Under the pieces are notes generated by a model that saw only the letters and a list, made by a program, of their open reading frames with translations, was not told where the DNA came from and ran no database searches. The position numbers and the translations under genes were made by a program. DNA of 64,000 nucleotides from Candidatus Zixiibacteriota bacterium (GTDB lineage Bacteria; Zixibacteria; MSB-5A5; UBA10806; 4484-95): positions 62,001-126,000 of the forward strand of contig JAAEQD010000345.1 in assembly GCA_024231855.1 (NCBI GenBank), given 5' to 3'. Positions 54,773 through 64,000 of this stretch are shown piece after piece; the stretch's first letter is position 1; every line of letters starts with the position of its first letter.

Positions 54773-57700
54773 ATGAGCAAAACCTCAAAAAAAACGAATA
54801 ATAAGGGAAATCCGCGCGAGGATAGCATTCAACGATCATTATCCTTAACTCAGTATTCGTTGGATCACGCAGTCGATATCATATTTTGGCTCGATCCGGA
54901 CGGTAACTTAATTTACGTTAATAAATCCGCCTGCAAAACTTTCGGGTATTCGAAAGCCGAATTTCTGAATTTAAAGATTTTCGAACTGGACGCTTCCGTT
55001 ACCGAAACCAATTGGATAGAGCTGTGGGAAGCGATCAAACAAAGCGGTTTTATGTCGTTTAAAACTATCGGAATAAAAAAAGACAAGAGAGAATTTCCGA
55101 TAGAAGTATCAGCGAACTATGTGAAATACGGTAATAAGGAGTATCTTCATGCCTTTGGCCGCGATATTTCCGAAAAGAGTGAGGCCGAAGAAGCTCTGCA
55201 TAAGAGCAAAGAAGAATATCGGATGCTCTTCGAAACAATGGCTCTGGGAGTAGTATATCAGGACGGTGATGGCAAAATAACATCGGCTAATCCGGCCGCT
55301 GAAGCTATCCTGGGACTTCCATTAAGCAAATTAAAAAACCGCACATCCGAAGATTCCAGGTGGCAGGCGATTCATGAGGACGGTTCGCCATTTCCAGGCA
55401 AGGACCACCCGTCAATGGTTGCTTTACGAACCGGCGAACCTGTCAAAAACGTGATTATGGGAGTAAACAACGAAAAATTAGCCGGGAACAGATGGATATT
55501 GATAAACGCCCTACCTCAATTCAAAGCAGGAGCTAAACAGCCTTACCAGGCCTATACGACTTTATCCGATATAACAGATCGTTTGGAAACCGAAAAAGCC
55601 TTACGAGAAAGTAAAGAATCGTTTAAAAATCTTGCCGAACGTTCACCTAATATGATTTTCATCAATCAGAATGGCAGAATCGTATATGTCAACAAAAAAT
55701 GCGTTGATACAATGGGCTATACGAGGGAAGAGTATTATTCACCCGATTTCAATTTCCTTGATTTAATCTCGGAAGATTTAAAAGAAATGGTAATATCCAA
55801 TTTCAAAAAACATATGAATGGCGAAAACGTTGAGCCCTACGATTACTCAATAGTCACCAAAGATGGCAAGAAGATCGATGCTATTATAAATACGAAATTA
55901 ATCACTCACCAGGGACATGATGCTATCCTTGGCATAATTACAGATATTACGGAACGCAAAAGAACCGAGGAATCCCTAAGTCGATCAGAAGAAGCTTATC
56001 GCGAATTATTCGATTTGAGTGTTGATGGTGTTCTTATTTTATCCGAGGGGAAGGTCGTACAGGCCAACAAGGCTATATGCGACCTGCATCAGATGACTCA
56101 ACAGGAATTGCTGGGAATGAATCCCATGGATTTGGTTTACGAGGAAGACAAGTCAATCGCGTTGAAGGGACTAGAAGGACTATATGAAGGCAAAGCCGAC
56201 GTAGATTATAATATCTTTCGGGCGCTGCGATCGGATGGATCATATTTTTGGTCGGAAGTAAAGAGCATCTTAATCGAATGGCAAGGTCAACCTGCTATAA
56301 AAGGGATTATTCGGGATATCACCGAACGTAAAAAAGCCGAGGAAATCCTTCTGGAGTCGGAGGAACGTTTCCGTTCTCTCGTAGAAACAAGCAGCGGTTG
56401 GGTTTGGGAAATAGATAAGAATGGCCGTTACATTTACTCCAGCCCTAAAGTTCAAGATTTATTAGGCTACGAACCGGAGGAAGTAATCGGGAAAACTCCA
56501 TTCGACCTTATGCCGTCTGATGAAGCCAAAAAAATCGGGGCGATATTCAGCGACATCGTCAATTCTCAGAAATCATTTGATGGTATTGAAAATATCAACC
56601 TGCACAAAAACGGTAAAAAGCTCGTTCTGGAGACCAGCGGCGCCCCAATTTATAACACCGAAGGAAATTTCATTGGCTACAGAGGTATCGACCGGGATAT
56701 TAGTGAACGAAAGCATATGGACGAAGAAGTGCAGAAGCTTGCTGAAGCGGTGAGGCATAGCGGTGAACTCGTCAACCTGGCAACTCTTGACGGGAATATG
56801 ATTTTTCTGAATGAGGCCGGCTGTAAGATGCTGGGTATTGAGCCAGATGAAGTAAAAAGTACCAATATCATGCAAGTCATTCCGGATCATCTGAACGACA
56901 TAGTGGTAAATGAAGTCGTTTCGGCTTTATTGCAAGGTAATACCTGGAAAGGCGAACTGCAATATCGCAATATAAAGACCGGCGAGCTTATCGATGTGTA
57001 CGCGGATACATTTGCTATTCTTGACCATTCGACAGGAAGGCCGCTTTATCTGGCAAATGTCTCACGCGACATCACCGAAAGTAAGGTGGCTCAGGAAGCG
57101 CTCAGGGAGAGCGAAGAAAAATATCGCATGCTTTATGAATCAGCCACCGACGCAATTTTCCTTATGAAATTCGATAAGTTTTTAGAGTGCAATCCAACGA
57201 CTCTAAAAATGTTCAAATGCGCAAGGGAGCAAATCATTGGCCAATCACCTCTCAAGTTCTCGCCGGAAAAACAAGCCGACGGTACCGATTCGGCCGAGAA
57301 AATACAGAGCTTGGTAGCAAAAGTCCTGAAAGGTGAACCTCAGTTTTTTGAATGGAATCATCGGCGAATGGATGGGTCTATATTAGATGCCGAAGTAAGC
57401 CTCAATATGATCGGAGAAGACCATCAAGGGTATCTTCTGGCTATAGTCCGAGACATAACTGAACGCAAGCTGGTTGAAAAAGCTCTTCAGGATTCAGAGG
57501 AGAAATTCAGAAATATCATAGAAGCTTCCCCAATGGGTATGCACTTTTATCAACTTAAGCCGGGGGGACACCTGGTATTTATGGGCGCGAATCCCGCCGC
57601 GGATAAGATCCTTGGCGTTAATAATGATCAGTTTATAGGAAAAACAATTGAAGACGCGTTTCCACGTCTCGCTGAAACGGAAGTGCCTGAGAGATACAAA

Positions 57701-59383
57701 CTGACCGCGTCAAAAGGTATCCCCTGGCAGACAGAACAAATAATTTATGATGATAAGAAAATCGGTGGCGCTTTTCTGGTCAATGCCTTTCAAACATCTC
57801 CGGATATGATGGCCGCGTCTTTTCTTGATATCACTGAAAGTAAAAAAGCCCAAGAGGCTTTAAAAGCCTCTGAAGAACGTTATCACAATCTGTTTAATTC
57901 GGTAATGGAAGGAATCGGGGCGACAGATGAGAAAGACGAGATTGTTTTTTTCAATCCCGCCGCTTCTCAAATATTCGCTGATGACCCAAAAGCCGATATA
58001 AAAGGCCGGAAGATTATCGACTATATTCCTGAAAACCATAAGGAAATATACCTTGCCGAGCATGAAAAGCGCGTGAAAGGCGAAAGCTCTCAATACGAAT
58101 TGGAAATTAGATCGGCTAAAGGCTATAAAAAGATACTCCTCCTTTCCGAATTACCAAGACTGGATGAAAGTAAAAATTACATTGGCGCGCTGGCCGCTTT
58201 TATCGATATAACCGAGACAAAGCGACTTCAGGAGTTCGCGGCGCGGGCGCAGAGACTCGAAGCGGCCGGGCGTATAGCCGGCCAGGTAGCTCACGATTTC
58301 AATAACCTTTTGGCGCCTATAATGGCTTATCCTGAGTTCATCCGGGAAACCTTGCCTGAAAATCATAGCGCTTTCAAATATATCAATGATATCGAAATGG
58401 CCGCCGAACAGATTGCAGAAATCAATCAACAGCTATTAACGTTAGGGCGGCGCGGATATTACAGTCTCGAGCCACTTGATCTGAATCATATAATCGGCCA
58501 AATTATCAACCATGTTCAACCGATCCCGGATACTCTGACAATCGATATCGATCTTGAAAAGAATCTTATGATGATAAAAGGCGGCGGCTCTCAGATTTTC
58601 AGAGCACTATTAAACCTGATGGTGAATGCCAGAGACGCCACCAGGGATAACGGTCAGATCAAACTAAAGACCGAAAATTATTATGTCGATCGGTTATCCG
58701 GACAGTTTGGAAGCGTACAGAGAGGCGAATACGTGAAACTGACGATATCCGATAACGGCAGCGGTATTCCACCGGAAATAATGCCAAAAATACTGGACCC
58801 GTTTTTCACGACAAAAGTCCCCGGAGAGAAACGAGGTTCCGGATTGGGCTTAAGCGTGGTCCACGCCGTGATCGAAGATCATAACGGTTACCTTGACTTA
58901 AAAAGCGAGGTCGGTGCGGGAACTTCTTTCTATATCTTCTTTCCCACTACCAGAGAAAAAGCCGAATCTATCGATCAGGAATTTGTCAGCGGGGGTAATG
59001 AAAAACTGTTGATTGTTGACGATGATGAGATACAAAGAGAAGTAATGACGAATCTTCTTAAGGGAATCGGGTACCAAACATCGGCAGTAGAAAGCGGCGA
59101 AAAGGCGGTAGAGTTCGTAATGAATAATCCACAAGATTTATTGATACTGGATATGATTATGCCGGGCGGTATGGATGGTAAGGCAACATATGAAAATGTT
59201 TTAAATATTTACCCAAACCAGAAAGCTATTATTGTCTCGGGCTTCGCCGAGTCAAGCCGAGTAAAGCAATTAATGGAAATGGGAGCGGGATCCTTTTTGA
59301 AAAAGCCAATAACCTTTAAAGGGCTTTCATTAGCGGTAAGACGCGAACTGGATAGAGTAGCGGTAAAGCAATCATCAAAATGA
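54773..59383 (+). CDS. Hybrid histidine kinase with nine PAS domains and a C-terminal receiver
   Basis: 1536 residues, no TM segment, so cytosolic. Nine PAS units, each with the GxxxYxN-type core and the DITE/DISE linker, run from about residue 25 to 1140 (the boundaries ITDITERK, VRDITERK and so on repeat). Then a HisKA-type dimerisation helix with the phosphoacceptor (GQVAHDFNNLLAPIM, about 1165), an HATPase domain (LLNLMVNARDATR, DNGSGIPP, GSGLGLSVVHAV) and a receiver (LLIVDDDEIQ; phospho-Asp in LLILDMIMPGG; KKPIT) at about 1405-1525. It integrates several small-molecule, redox or light-type signals. Cognate partners are unknown. Confidence 0.92.
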   Translation: MSKTSKKTNNKGNPREDSIQRSLSLTQYSLDHAVDIIFWLDPDGNLIYVNKSACKTFGYSKAEFLNLKIFELDASVTETNWIELWEAIKQSGFMSFKTIGIKKDKREFPIEVSANYVKYGNKEYLHAFGRDISEKSEAEEALHKSKEEYRMLFETMALGVVYQDGDGKITSANPAAEAILGLPLSKLKNRTSEDSRWQAIHEDGSPFPGKDHPSMVALRTGEPVKNVIMGVNNEKLAGNRWILINALPQFKAGAKQPYQAYTTLSDITDRLETEKALRESKESFKNLAERSPNMIFINQNGRIVYVNKKCVDTMGYTREEYYSPDFNFLDLISEDLKEMVISNFKKHMNGENVEPYDYSIVTKDGKKIDAIINTKLITHQGHDAILGIITDITERKRTEESLSRSEEAYRELFDLSVDGVLILSEGKVVQANKAICDLHQMTQQELLGMNPMDLVYEEDKSIALKGLEGLYEGKADVDYNIFRALRSDGSYFWSEVKSILIEWQGQPAIKGIIRDITERKKAEEILLESEERFRSLVETSSGWVWEIDKNGRYIYSSPKVQDLLGYEPEEVIGKTPFDLMPSDEAKKIGAIFSDIVNSQKSFDGIENINLHKNGKKLVLETSGAPIYNTEGNFIGYRGIDRDISERKHMDEEVQKLAEAVRHSGELVNLATLDGNMIFLNEAGCKMLGIEPDEVKSTNIMQVIPDHLNDIVVNEVVSALLQGNTWKGELQYRNIKTGELIDVYADTFAILDHSTGRPLYLANVSRDITESKVAQEALRESEEKYRMLYESATDAIFLMKFDKFLECNPTTLKMFKCAREQIIGQSPLKFSPEKQADGTDSAEKIQSLVAKVLKGEPQFFEWNHRRMDGSILDAEVSLNMIGEDHQGYLLAIVRDITERKLVEKALQDSEEKFRNIIEASPMGMHFYQLKPGGHLVFMGANPAADKILGVNNDQFIGKTIEDAFPRLAETEVPERYKLTASKGIPWQTEQIIYDDKKIGGAFLVNAFQTSPDMMAASFLDITESKKAQEALKASEERYHNLFNSVMEGIGATDEKDEIVFFNPAASQIFADDPKADIKGRKIIDYIPENHKEIYLAEHEKRVKGESSQYELEIRSAKGYKKILLLSELPRLDESKNYIGALAAFIDITETKRLQEFAARAQRLEAAGRIAGQVAHDFNNLLAPIMAYPEFIRETLPENHSAFKYINDIEMAAEQIAEINQQLLTLGRRGYYSLEPLDLNHIIGQIINHVQPIPDTLTIDIDLEKNLMMIKGGGSQIFRALLNLMVNARDATRDNGQIKLKTENYYVDRLSGQFGSVQRGEYVKLTISDNGSGIPPEIMPKILDPFFTTKVPGEKRGSGLGLSVVHAVIEDHNGYLDLKSEVGAGTSFYIFFPTTREKAESIDQEFVSGGNEKLLIVDDDEIQREVMTNLLKGIGYQTSAVESGEKAVEFVMNNPQDLLILDMIMPGGMDGKATYENVLNIYPNQKAIIVSGFAESSRVKQLMEMGAGSFLKKPITFKGLSLAVRRELDRVAVKQSSK

Positions 59384-59806
59384 AATGTGAGTAATTCCAT
59401 AAGAATTTGCTTTTGATATTTAGTTTTCATTTTATCAATCCGATCGGCTAACTTTTTATTTGGACTCATTGAGAATATATCTCAATAGCATGTTTTTTAG
59501 AGAGATAAACACCTAACTCATTATTTCACTATATATTATCTATCTTCAGGCTTTCTCCCTTTCCGCCTGGCTGTATTGAGAATATCACTTCTTTTCTCTT
59601 CAGGCATAAATCTATACTGAGGTATTTTCGCATGACAAATATAAATAACGCCCCAGTTTTGTGTTAAATATGCCATTTGTATAAATTCAATAGCGATATT
59701 TTGAGAACAGATACGTATAATTAGCATAAAAACAAAGGGTGAACCAAATATGGATGGTTGTTTCGGCGATTTATGAGGCAACCAAAACGCGGTTTCAAGC
59801 GTCCTA
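59384..59806. other. Intergenic region upstream of the sigma factor
   Basis: About 420 bases. A reverse open frame of 120 codons crosses the sigma-factor start but has no family signature. A TATAAT at 59716-59721 lacks a good -35 at the right distance. Mostly AT-rich. Confidence 0.4.
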
Positions 59807-60382
59807 ATGGTAAGTGTTATGAGTGGGAACCTATTCTGGAAACTTTTAGAATCAGAACATCCTAAAGCGGAAGCCTTCAGCCGAAAACTGGCGGGCAACC
59901 GTGAAGATGGTGATGACCTTTACCAGGATGCTCTGGTGAAAGCCTGGCGAAAGTTCGATAATTTAAGAGATGTCGATTCATTTCGGCCATGGTTGTATCG
60001 GATCATTGTCAATATGTATAAAAGCCGGCGACGGATGAGGTGGCTAAAAAGCCGGGTTAATTTGAGCCGAGACAGTTTCGAAAACGCCGAATCTTACGAT
60101 CCGTCCTCGAAATATGCCGCTCGTCTTTGGCTAGAGCGGGCTTTTCGGTCGCTGAGTGCCGATCAGAAAGCGTTAATCGGGCTATTCGAATTGGAAGGCT
60201 GGAGTATCACTGATTTGGCCCGGATGTATGGAAAGCCGGAAGGGACTATAAAGTCTCGTCTTTCGCGAGCTCGTGGAAAAATGCGGGCTGAGTTGGCTTT
60301 GTATTTTCCGGACGGCAAAGAAGTTAATTTAAACAAAGAGGCCGATTATGCGTTGCCGCGAAGCAAAACGTCGACTGAATAG
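59807..60382 (+). CDS. ECF-type RNA polymerase sigma factor
   Basis: 191 residues with region 2 (NREDGDDLYQDALVKAWRKFDNLRD, then FRPWLYRIIVNMYKSRRR) and region 4 (LSADQKALIGLFELEGWSITDLA, GKPEGTIKSRLSRARGKMR). It redirects polymerase to stress-response promoters. The start is either ATG 59807 or ATG 59819, neither with a strong ribosome site. Its 3' end overlaps the anti-sigma gene by 35 bases. Confidence 0.92.
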   Translation: MVSVMSGNLFWKLLESEHPKAEAFSRKLAGNREDGDDLYQDALVKAWRKFDNLRDVDSFRPWLYRIIVNMYKSRRRMRWLKSRVNLSRDSFENAESYDPSSKYAARLWLERAFRSLSADQKALIGLFELEGWSITDLARMYGKPEGTIKSRLSRARGKMRAELALYFPDGKEVNLNKEADYALPRSKTSTE

Positions 60383-61385
60383 TGCCGGCGAGCATGATGT
60401 AGAACTAATCGAGCATTTAAACAATTGCCTATCATGCGCTCGCGAGGCCCAGATGATGGCAGTACTCGACTCGGTTCTAACATCCTCCCGCGAACGGGCC
60501 GATTATCCGGAGACGCCTTTTTCGGATATCAGAGGTAAAGTCATTTCGCGGTCGGCCGGTGAAATCGATAAGGAGAAATCTTTGATGTCTAAAATTAAGG
60601 CTGAAATAACAAGCCATCCGAGGTTCAGTTTCGGTATGGCTTTAACCGTACTTGTTTTCGCTTTTATATTACTGGTACCGTTTTCTTATAACAAAACGGT
60701 TGGTTATAATTTAGAGATAAGCAGCGTTAAAGCCGATGACAGTTTAAAGCCGGAATCATTAAGCCAGGTAATCGCGAAGTTAGGTTATAAAGATAGCGGA
60801 CGCGTAATGCTTATAGCGGAACCTGATAATAAGCGGCTGATATTAACTAATATCCCGACCGAGCAAGCGGCAAGGGATGTGGTAATCGCCGTGGAAACAA
60901 CAAATGGACAAGATTATGCTTTTTCGATCACCCCGGTGGTGGAAAAGGTTGCTAATAATCTTTATACGAGGGTTAAAGACGGGATTGTGACTTTTAAGAT
61001 AGAAGGCGAAGGTAAATCGGATGACGAGATCGGAGAGGAAATCTGGACCGTGCTGAAACAAGAAGGGATAAACACCTCCGTAGTAGCCGTGAGAACCGAT
61101 CCCAACGGCACCCGAGATATATTCATTGACATCAATGATTCGACAGATAATCAAATGTCTCAATCACAATTAGAATTCGTTACCGAGAGCGGTGACATTC
61201 TATTTTCACTGGGCGAAAGTGAAAAGGTGAATCTGAACATTGAGACCGAAGGCAAAACTGTTGAAGAAATCGAAGCAGAAATCAGAGAACAACTGAAAGA
61301 AAAAAATCTCGGCAACACAATTATTGAAGTTATCGAAAATCCGGACGGTAAACACGAAATAATCCTGAAGATCGATAAAGATTAG
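60348..61385 (+). CDS. Membrane anti-sigma factor with large periplasmic domain
   Basis: 345 residues. The N-terminus has the zinc-binding anti-sigma motif H-x3-C-x2-C (HLNNCLSC, about 23-30), then a TM helix (about 93-112) and an extracytoplasmic region (113-345) with repeated beta-rich patterns (VNLNIETEGKTVEEIEAEI; VTFKIEGEGKSDDEIGEEI), not assigned to a family. It should hold the ECF factor inactive until an envelope signal releases it. GAGG precedes the ATG; it overlaps the sigma gene. A terminator follows. Confidence 0.83.
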   Translation: MRCREAKRRLNSAGEHDVELIEHLNNCLSCAREAQMMAVLDSVLTSSRERADYPETPFSDIRGKVISRSAGEIDKEKSLMSKIKAEITSHPRFSFGMALTVLVFAFILLVPFSYNKTVGYNLEISSVKADDSLKPESLSQVIAKLGYKDSGRVMLIAEPDNKRLILTNIPTEQAARDVVIAVETTNGQDYAFSITPVVEKVANNLYTRVKDGIVTFKIEGEGKSDDEIGEEIWTVLKQEGINTSVVAVRTDPNGTRDIFIDINDSTDNQMSQSQLEFVTESGDILFSLGESEKVNLNIETEGKTVEEIEAEIREQLKEKNLGNTIIEVIENPDGKHEIILKIDKD

Positions 61386-61424
61386 TAAAATAAGCTTTTC
61401 CTGAATATCATAGATTTACTTGAA

Positions 61425-61454
61425 GAGTGGCGCCGGAAGCGTCGCTCTTTTTTT
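61425..61454 (+). terminator. Intrinsic terminator of the sigma/anti-sigma operon
   Basis: A 9-bp stem GAGTGGCGC / GCGTCGCTC (two G-T pairs) with loop CGGAA, followed by seven T. It lies 40 bases after the anti-sigma stop. Confidence 0.85.
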
Positions 61455-61759
61455 GATTCGAAGCTTTAATCCAATAATTGATTTCTCTGAAATACGGAAA
61501 ATGATTGTACCCAAGCAGATATTTAGAACTATATAATCGAAATTGAAGTTATATTTTCAAGTTGATAATTCGTTTCGGTTCCGGGTTAAACCAAGCACGT
61601 GATTCTTCATCAAGGTTTTAACTTGAGTCAATGACGTCGATAGTAGTTGGAATTAATATAAATAAATGAATTGATAATTCCCAAAAAGTATGATACGCTA
61701 TTCCAGCAAAATTAAAAAGTAATCAACCAACAACAATTCTTAAGCAAAAGGAGTAACAA
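61455..61759. other. Intergenic region before the porin gene
   Basis: About 300 AT-rich bases with no gene. AAAAGGAG before the porin ATG is the only clear signal. No convincing sigma-70 or ECF promoter was read by eye. Confidence 0.4.
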
Positions 61760-63004
61760 ATGAACAGGATCTACAATTTGCGGCTAACCAAAGGATCACT
61801 ATCGATAATCGCGGCATGCTTTTTATTGATTATGGCGCTGCCGGATATGGCGAAATCTGTCGAGCTTGGCGAGGGCATTGATTTCAACGCCCAGATGCGT
61901 TGGCGCGGCGAGCTGGATGGACGGGATTTCGATAACGGCACGCCTCTTTTTGAGACGCCTCTTCTGCGAACCAGAATGGGTCTCAGCATTGCCGCTATTG
62001 ACAATACCAGGCTATTTTTTCAACTACAGGACTCCCGCAACCTGGGGACGAATTCCTCCGGGCTGGCAAATGATACCAATCTCGGCGTGCACCAGGCCTA
62101 CATCAAGTTATTGAAATTCCTGCATGAGGATATGAACCTGCAATTAGGCAGGTTTCAGGCGTTTTATGGCCGTCAGCGTCTGATAGGAGCAGTTGGCTGG
62201 AGTAATGTCGGTCGAGTGTTCGACGGAATTAGAGCATCATACAAAACCGACGAGTTCAAGGTCGATTTGTTCAGCTTGAAAATCGTCGAACGCGGCTTTA
62301 GAGCGATACCGGATTACAGGGATTGGGTGTTGTACGGGATTTACGGCACTCTCATGGAAAACCAGTTGGATTTATTCTGGCTGTTCGATTGGGATCAGGC
62401 GAACGCCGGGGGCGACCACGCCCTCCGTAGATACACGGCCGGATTGTATTTTAATCACTTCATGGATTCCGGATTAAAAGTCGAATTCGACGCGGCTTTC
62501 CAGGGCGGTAAGGCAGCCGACATGAATATCGCGGCGTTCATGTTCGCCGGCGACTTGACCTATGAGATGGACGATATTTTCCAGAAAGTCGGCTTCGGTT
62601 TTGATATCACCTCAGGCGATGAAGATCCCCTCGATAATGATATCAATACTTTTAATAATCTCTATTACACCGGCCATAAGTTCAGGGGATATATGGATTA
62701 TTTCATAGGTTCCCCGGCCGAGGGATTATTTAATCTTGTATTAAGAGCCTCGTTAAAGCCAAATGATAAATTCGCGTTGCTGATCGATCTCCATCACTTT
62801 CAGACAATGAAAAAATATGCTCTGGGTGTCGATGAAGAATCGAGCCAGGTTGGACAGGAGATTGATGTTACGGCTAAATTTCCTCTGGAAAAAGGACTGG
62901 GTCTGCAATGCGGAACATCTCTATTTCTCGCTTCCGACGATTTTATCGCCGACTCGGATCCCGCTTTATGGTTTTATGCTATGCTGACTGCCGGTATTAA
63001 ATAG
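61760..63004 (+). CDS. Outer-membrane porin of the alginate-export (AlgE-like) type
   Basis: 414 residues. A signal peptide (about 1-33) precedes a beta-barrel with alternating hydrophobic strands: DFNAQMRWRGELDGRDFDNG, TRMGLSIAAIDNTRLFFQLQDSRNLG, LQLGRFQAFYGRQRLIGAVG (the family signature of an R-rich pore region), SGLKVEFDAAFQGGKA and the terminal WFYAMLTAGIK. The family moves anionic solutes across the outer membrane; the substrate here is unknown. It has its own strong ribosome site and terminator, so it is transcribed alone; control by the neighbouring ECF factor is only a possibility. Confidence 0.85.
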   Translation: MNRIYNLRLTKGSLSIIAACFLLIMALPDMAKSVELGEGIDFNAQMRWRGELDGRDFDNGTPLFETPLLRTRMGLSIAAIDNTRLFFQLQDSRNLGTNSSGLANDTNLGVHQAYIKLLKFLHEDMNLQLGRFQAFYGRQRLIGAVGWSNVGRVFDGIRASYKTDEFKVDLFSLKIVERGFRAIPDYRDWVLYGIYGTLMENQLDLFWLFDWDQANAGGDHALRRYTAGLYFNHFMDSGLKVEFDAAFQGGKAADMNIAAFMFAGDLTYEMDDIFQKVGFGFDITSGDEDPLDNDINTFNNLYYTGHKFRGYMDYFIGSPAEGLFNLVLRASLKPNDKFALLIDLHHFQTMKKYALGVDEESSQVGQEIDVTAKFPLEKGLGLQCGTSLFLASDDFIADSDPALWFYAMLTAGIK

Positions 63005-63028
63005 AATGTAAGTAAATATAAAAAACGG

Positions 63029-63060
63029 CCGGCCCGAAAGATTCATTTCGGGCCGGTTTT
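63029..63060 (+). terminator. Intrinsic terminator after the porin gene
   Basis: Perfect 11-bp stem CCGGCCCGAAA / TTTCGGGCCGG with loop GATTCA and TTTT after it. It also lies between convergent genes and could work in both directions. Confidence 0.9.
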
Positions 63061-63099
63061 ATTTACTCGCTAAAGTTGCTTTACAATCGACTTCAGTAA

Positions 63100-63582
63100 T
63101 CAAATAAAAGTCTTCAGAATTTCTTTATGTAGGTCATCGAGTTCGCCATAAGCATTATTTATTTCGCCGATCTTCTCCTTGAGCTTCTTCATGAGCTTTT
63201 GTTTCTCAAGGCCGTTGCGGAAAATAATTAAAAGATCGTCGTTATCCCATGGCTTCTCGATATACTGATACAATCCGACATCGTTTATCGCTTTTATCGC
63301 GTTCTCTTTATCGGCATAGCCAGTTAGTATAATACGCGGTACTTCCGGAATAACTTTCTTAACTTCGGCCAGAAAACTGATGCCATCCATTTCCGGCATC
63401 AGATAGTCCGAGACGACCAAATCTATATTATTATTCTGTATATAATTAAGCGCTTCCTTGGCGGAGAGAAATGTTTGAACGTCATAATTGGTCTCCAAGG
63501 ACAAGAAGGAACTCAGGCTAGTTAATACCATCTCCTCATCATCAACAATTACTACAACCTGCTTTTCTTTGGCTTCAGCCAT
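63100..63582 (-). CDS. Response regulator (receiver plus short coiled coil)
   Basis: 160 residues. The receiver (1-120) has the acidic pocket DDEE, the phospho-Asp in LVVSDYLMPEMDG (about 57), the Thr in ILTGYADK and KPW near 110. The remainder (about 121-160) is a charged helix (KQKLMKKLKEKIGEINNAYGELDDL) with no DNA-binding domain, so it may dimerise or dock to a partner. GGGAG lies upstream of the ATG. Confidence 0.9.
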   Translation of the reverse strand: MAEAKEKQVVVIVDDEEMVLTSLSSFLSLETNYDVQTFLSAKEALNYIQNNNIDLVVSDYLMPEMDGISFLAEVKKVIPEVPRIILTGYADKENAIKAINDVGLYQYIEKPWDNDDLLIIFRNGLEKQKLMKKLKEKIGEINNAYGELDDLHKEILKTFI

Positions 63583-63718
63583 TTTGATCTCCCTGGTTCA
63601 ATATTAAAACCCGAATAGTCTTTGAGTATCTACGAGAAAATAGCAAATATGTTGGGCCATAAGCAAGATAGTTTTTAAATCCATTTATAATTTTCTAAAA
63701 AAGCTGCCGGAATATTAA

Positions 63719-64000
63719 TCAGGTTCTGGTTCGAGCCATCAATCCGCGCAACTTGGTAACCATGGTTTTCAATATACTTTGCGTAATTTGAACATGGTCA
63801 GCCAATAAGTCTATAAAGTCTTCCCTGTCAATTCTGAGGAGGCGGCTACTTTCGGCGGCCGTAGCGGTCACCACCCGCGGTTCGCTATCGAAAAGCGCCC
63901 AGGTTCCGAAGGCGTCCTTAACTGATGCCAGCATAACAAGTTGCTCCTCTTTTTCCAGTCGAACCTTACCTTCAATAACTATATATAAAGCGTCAGATAT
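63719..64000 (-). CDS. Cyclic-nucleotide-binding domain protein (N-terminus beyond window)
   Basis: The frame stays open to the right edge. The visible 93 codons read as a cNMP-binding domain: DALYIVIEGKVRLEK, GTWALFDSEPRVVTATA (phosphate-binding cassette), LLRIDREDFIDLLADH and a closing C-helix. The DNA-binding domain of Crp is not present before the stop, so it is a stand-alone sensor or the end of a larger protein. The N-terminus lies outside the window. Confidence 0.88.
   Translation of the reverse strand: MSDALYIVIEGKVRLEKEEQLVMLASVKDAFGTWALFDSEPRVVTATAAESSRLLRIDREDFIDLLADHVQITQSILKTMVTKLRGLMARTRT

Noticed and set aside
59536..59898. 120-codon reverse frame over the start of the sigma-factor gene
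   Set aside because: Overlaps the well-supported ECF gene on the opposite strand and has no recognisable domain or ribosome site.
1..64000. CRISPR array, rRNA operon or insertion sequence
   Set aside because: No regularly spaced repeats, conserved rRNA segments or transposase frames were seen.

Overview
The window looks like chromosomal DNA of an uncultured-type, Gram-negative, anaerobic or facultative bacterium. Outer-membrane proteins, TolC/RND efflux, lipoproteins and a porin imply two membranes. A C-terminal domain of the type IX secretion/FlgD kind, bacillithiol genes and giant multihaem cytochromes next to a Rieske/cytochrome b complex suggest an FCB-group relative (Zixibacteria-like). 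This lineage guess is inference and rests on gene content only.

Layout. 1-9.5 kb: a partial chemoreceptor with a c-type haem motif, an orphan urocanase, and small or secreted proteins separated by dispersed GC-rich intergenic repeats. 9.5-19.4 kb: a degenerate aconitase-fold protein with an added HTH-like N-terminus, translationally coupled to a HIT hydrolase; TrkA/TrkH potassium uptake; a zinc-ribbon/LemA/M48 protease set; DinB; and a phosphofructokinase with the residues expected of a pyrophosphate-dependent enzyme. 19.6-22.8 kb: a large STAND NTPase with a C-terminal TIR domain, a candidate immune receptor. 22.8-26.6 kb: two coupled DUF3857/transglutaminase proteins, one apparently catalytically dead.

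27-35 kb is an electron-transfer island: a 21-haem cytochrome fused to a membrane cytochrome b, then a Rieske protein, a fused cytochrome b, a nine-haem anchored cytochrome and a seven-haem NapC-type cytochrome, ending in a terminator. A strong sigma-70 promoter and the decayed end of an NtrC-type regulator lie between its first and second genes. The genes together suit quinol oxidation with electron export through a long haem chain.

37-38.7 kb holds a selenocysteine tRNA and, about 1.4 kb downstream of its 3' end, a copy of that 3' end. The pair brackets a secreted ComEC-like hydrolase, as an integrated or decayed element would. 39.7-48.7 kb is a compact minus-strand run: TolC, adaptor, RND pump, then bshC, bshA and bshB1 for bacillithiol, mostly with overlapping ends. 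48.8-51 kb: a redoxin-like protein, CorA and endonuclease III.

51.3-54.4 kb pairs an acetolactate-synthase-like ThDP enzyme with a succinate-semialdehyde-type dehydrogenase, an arrangement known from the cyanobacterial 2-oxoglutarate decarboxylase bypass. 54.8-64 kb is signalling: a nine-PAS hybrid kinase, an ECF sigma/anti-sigma pair, a porin, a response regulator and a partial cyclic-nucleotide-binding protein. No CRISPR array, rRNA or insertion sequence was seen.
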